13,773 bases of DNA from PWQG01 sp041685555 (lineage in GTDB: Bacteria; Pseudomonadota; Gammaproteobacteria; Pseudomonadales; Pseudohongiellaceae): NCBI GenBank assembly GCA_041685555.1, contig JAWLFN010000047.1, positions 1-13,773 on the forward strand. Direction: 5' to 3'. Of the stretch, positions 13,701-13,773 are shown one piece after another; position 1 is the stretch's first letter; each line of letters starts with the position of its first letter. Position numbers and translations under genes: made by a program. Under the pieces are notes generated by a model that was given only the letters and a program-made list of their open reading frames with translations, was not told the DNA's origin and searched no databases.

Positions 13701-13773
13701 GAGCCACGGAGCTTCATCATCGCCAGCCCTCATCATGGCCGGTTGGCACTCGATCAGTCCTGCTGTTCCGCTG
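13701..13773. other. Right edge of the window, no supported gene
   Basis: The 73 bases after the lipoprotein stop hold only a weak imperfect stem: GCCAGCC near 13722 can pair, with one G-U, to GGTTGGC near 13742. There is no T-tract. A convergent minus-strand gene could end here (short open frames run off the edge), but nothing decides it. Confidence 0.3.

Noticed and set aside
1..13773. Mobile element, phage or CRISPR content
   Set aside because: No transposase, integrase, terminal repeats, regularly spaced repeats or tRNA attachment site is visible, and composition is uniform apart from one spacer.

Overview
The window looks like a piece of a gammaproteobacterial chromosome of moderately high GC. 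The grounds are the order ribF-ileS-fkpB-ispH, a GlnK-type PII protein, a TonB-dependent outer-membrane receptor and abundant Asp/Glu-rich proteins. The genus cannot be fixed from sequence alone; a Chromatiales/Ectothiorhodospira-like relative is a guess. There is no tRNA, rRNA, insertion sequence or CRISPR array, and base composition is even apart from one AT-rich intergenic stretch.

Left part (1-4778), accessory. A TonB-dependent receptor with a His-rich plug motif is on the minus strand (126-2171). It diverges from a plus-strand set: a BlaI/MecI-type repressor, an M56 membrane metalloprotease overlapping it by 8 bp, and an unrecognised predicted outer-membrane beta-barrel. The 182-bp divergent spacer holds two perfect inverted repeats, a candidate minus-strand -10 box, a T6 tract, an AT-rich block and a short open frame whose stop overlaps the repressor start. 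By family logic the protease senses something in the envelope and inactivates the repressor. The signal and the target genes are inferred, and metal is one candidate.

Middle part (4800-6832). A GlnK-like PII protein, an exported alpha/beta hydrolase and an unrecognised two-segment membrane protein lie on the minus strand. A 72-residue membrane protein with a convincing extended -10 promoter lies on the plus strand.

Right part (6873-13700), housekeeping plus accessory. A strong sigma70-like promoter (perfect TATAAT) precedes seven tightly packed plus-strand genes: ribF, ileS, fkpB, ispH, a TetR-family regulator, a thioredoxin-fold redoxin and a small lipoprotein. The spacings suggest one transcription unit making FMN/FAD, charging tRNA-Ile and finishing isoprenoid precursors, with a redox/regulatory tail. 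The lspA gene, which sits between ileS and fkpB in E. coli, is absent here: ileS and fkpB overlap by 8 bp. The ribF start lies in a tandem 14-bp near-duplication that creates a five-codon upstream frame overlapping the ribF ATG.

No intergenic stretch exceeds 300 bases. All assignments come from reading motifs by eye; no database search was possible.
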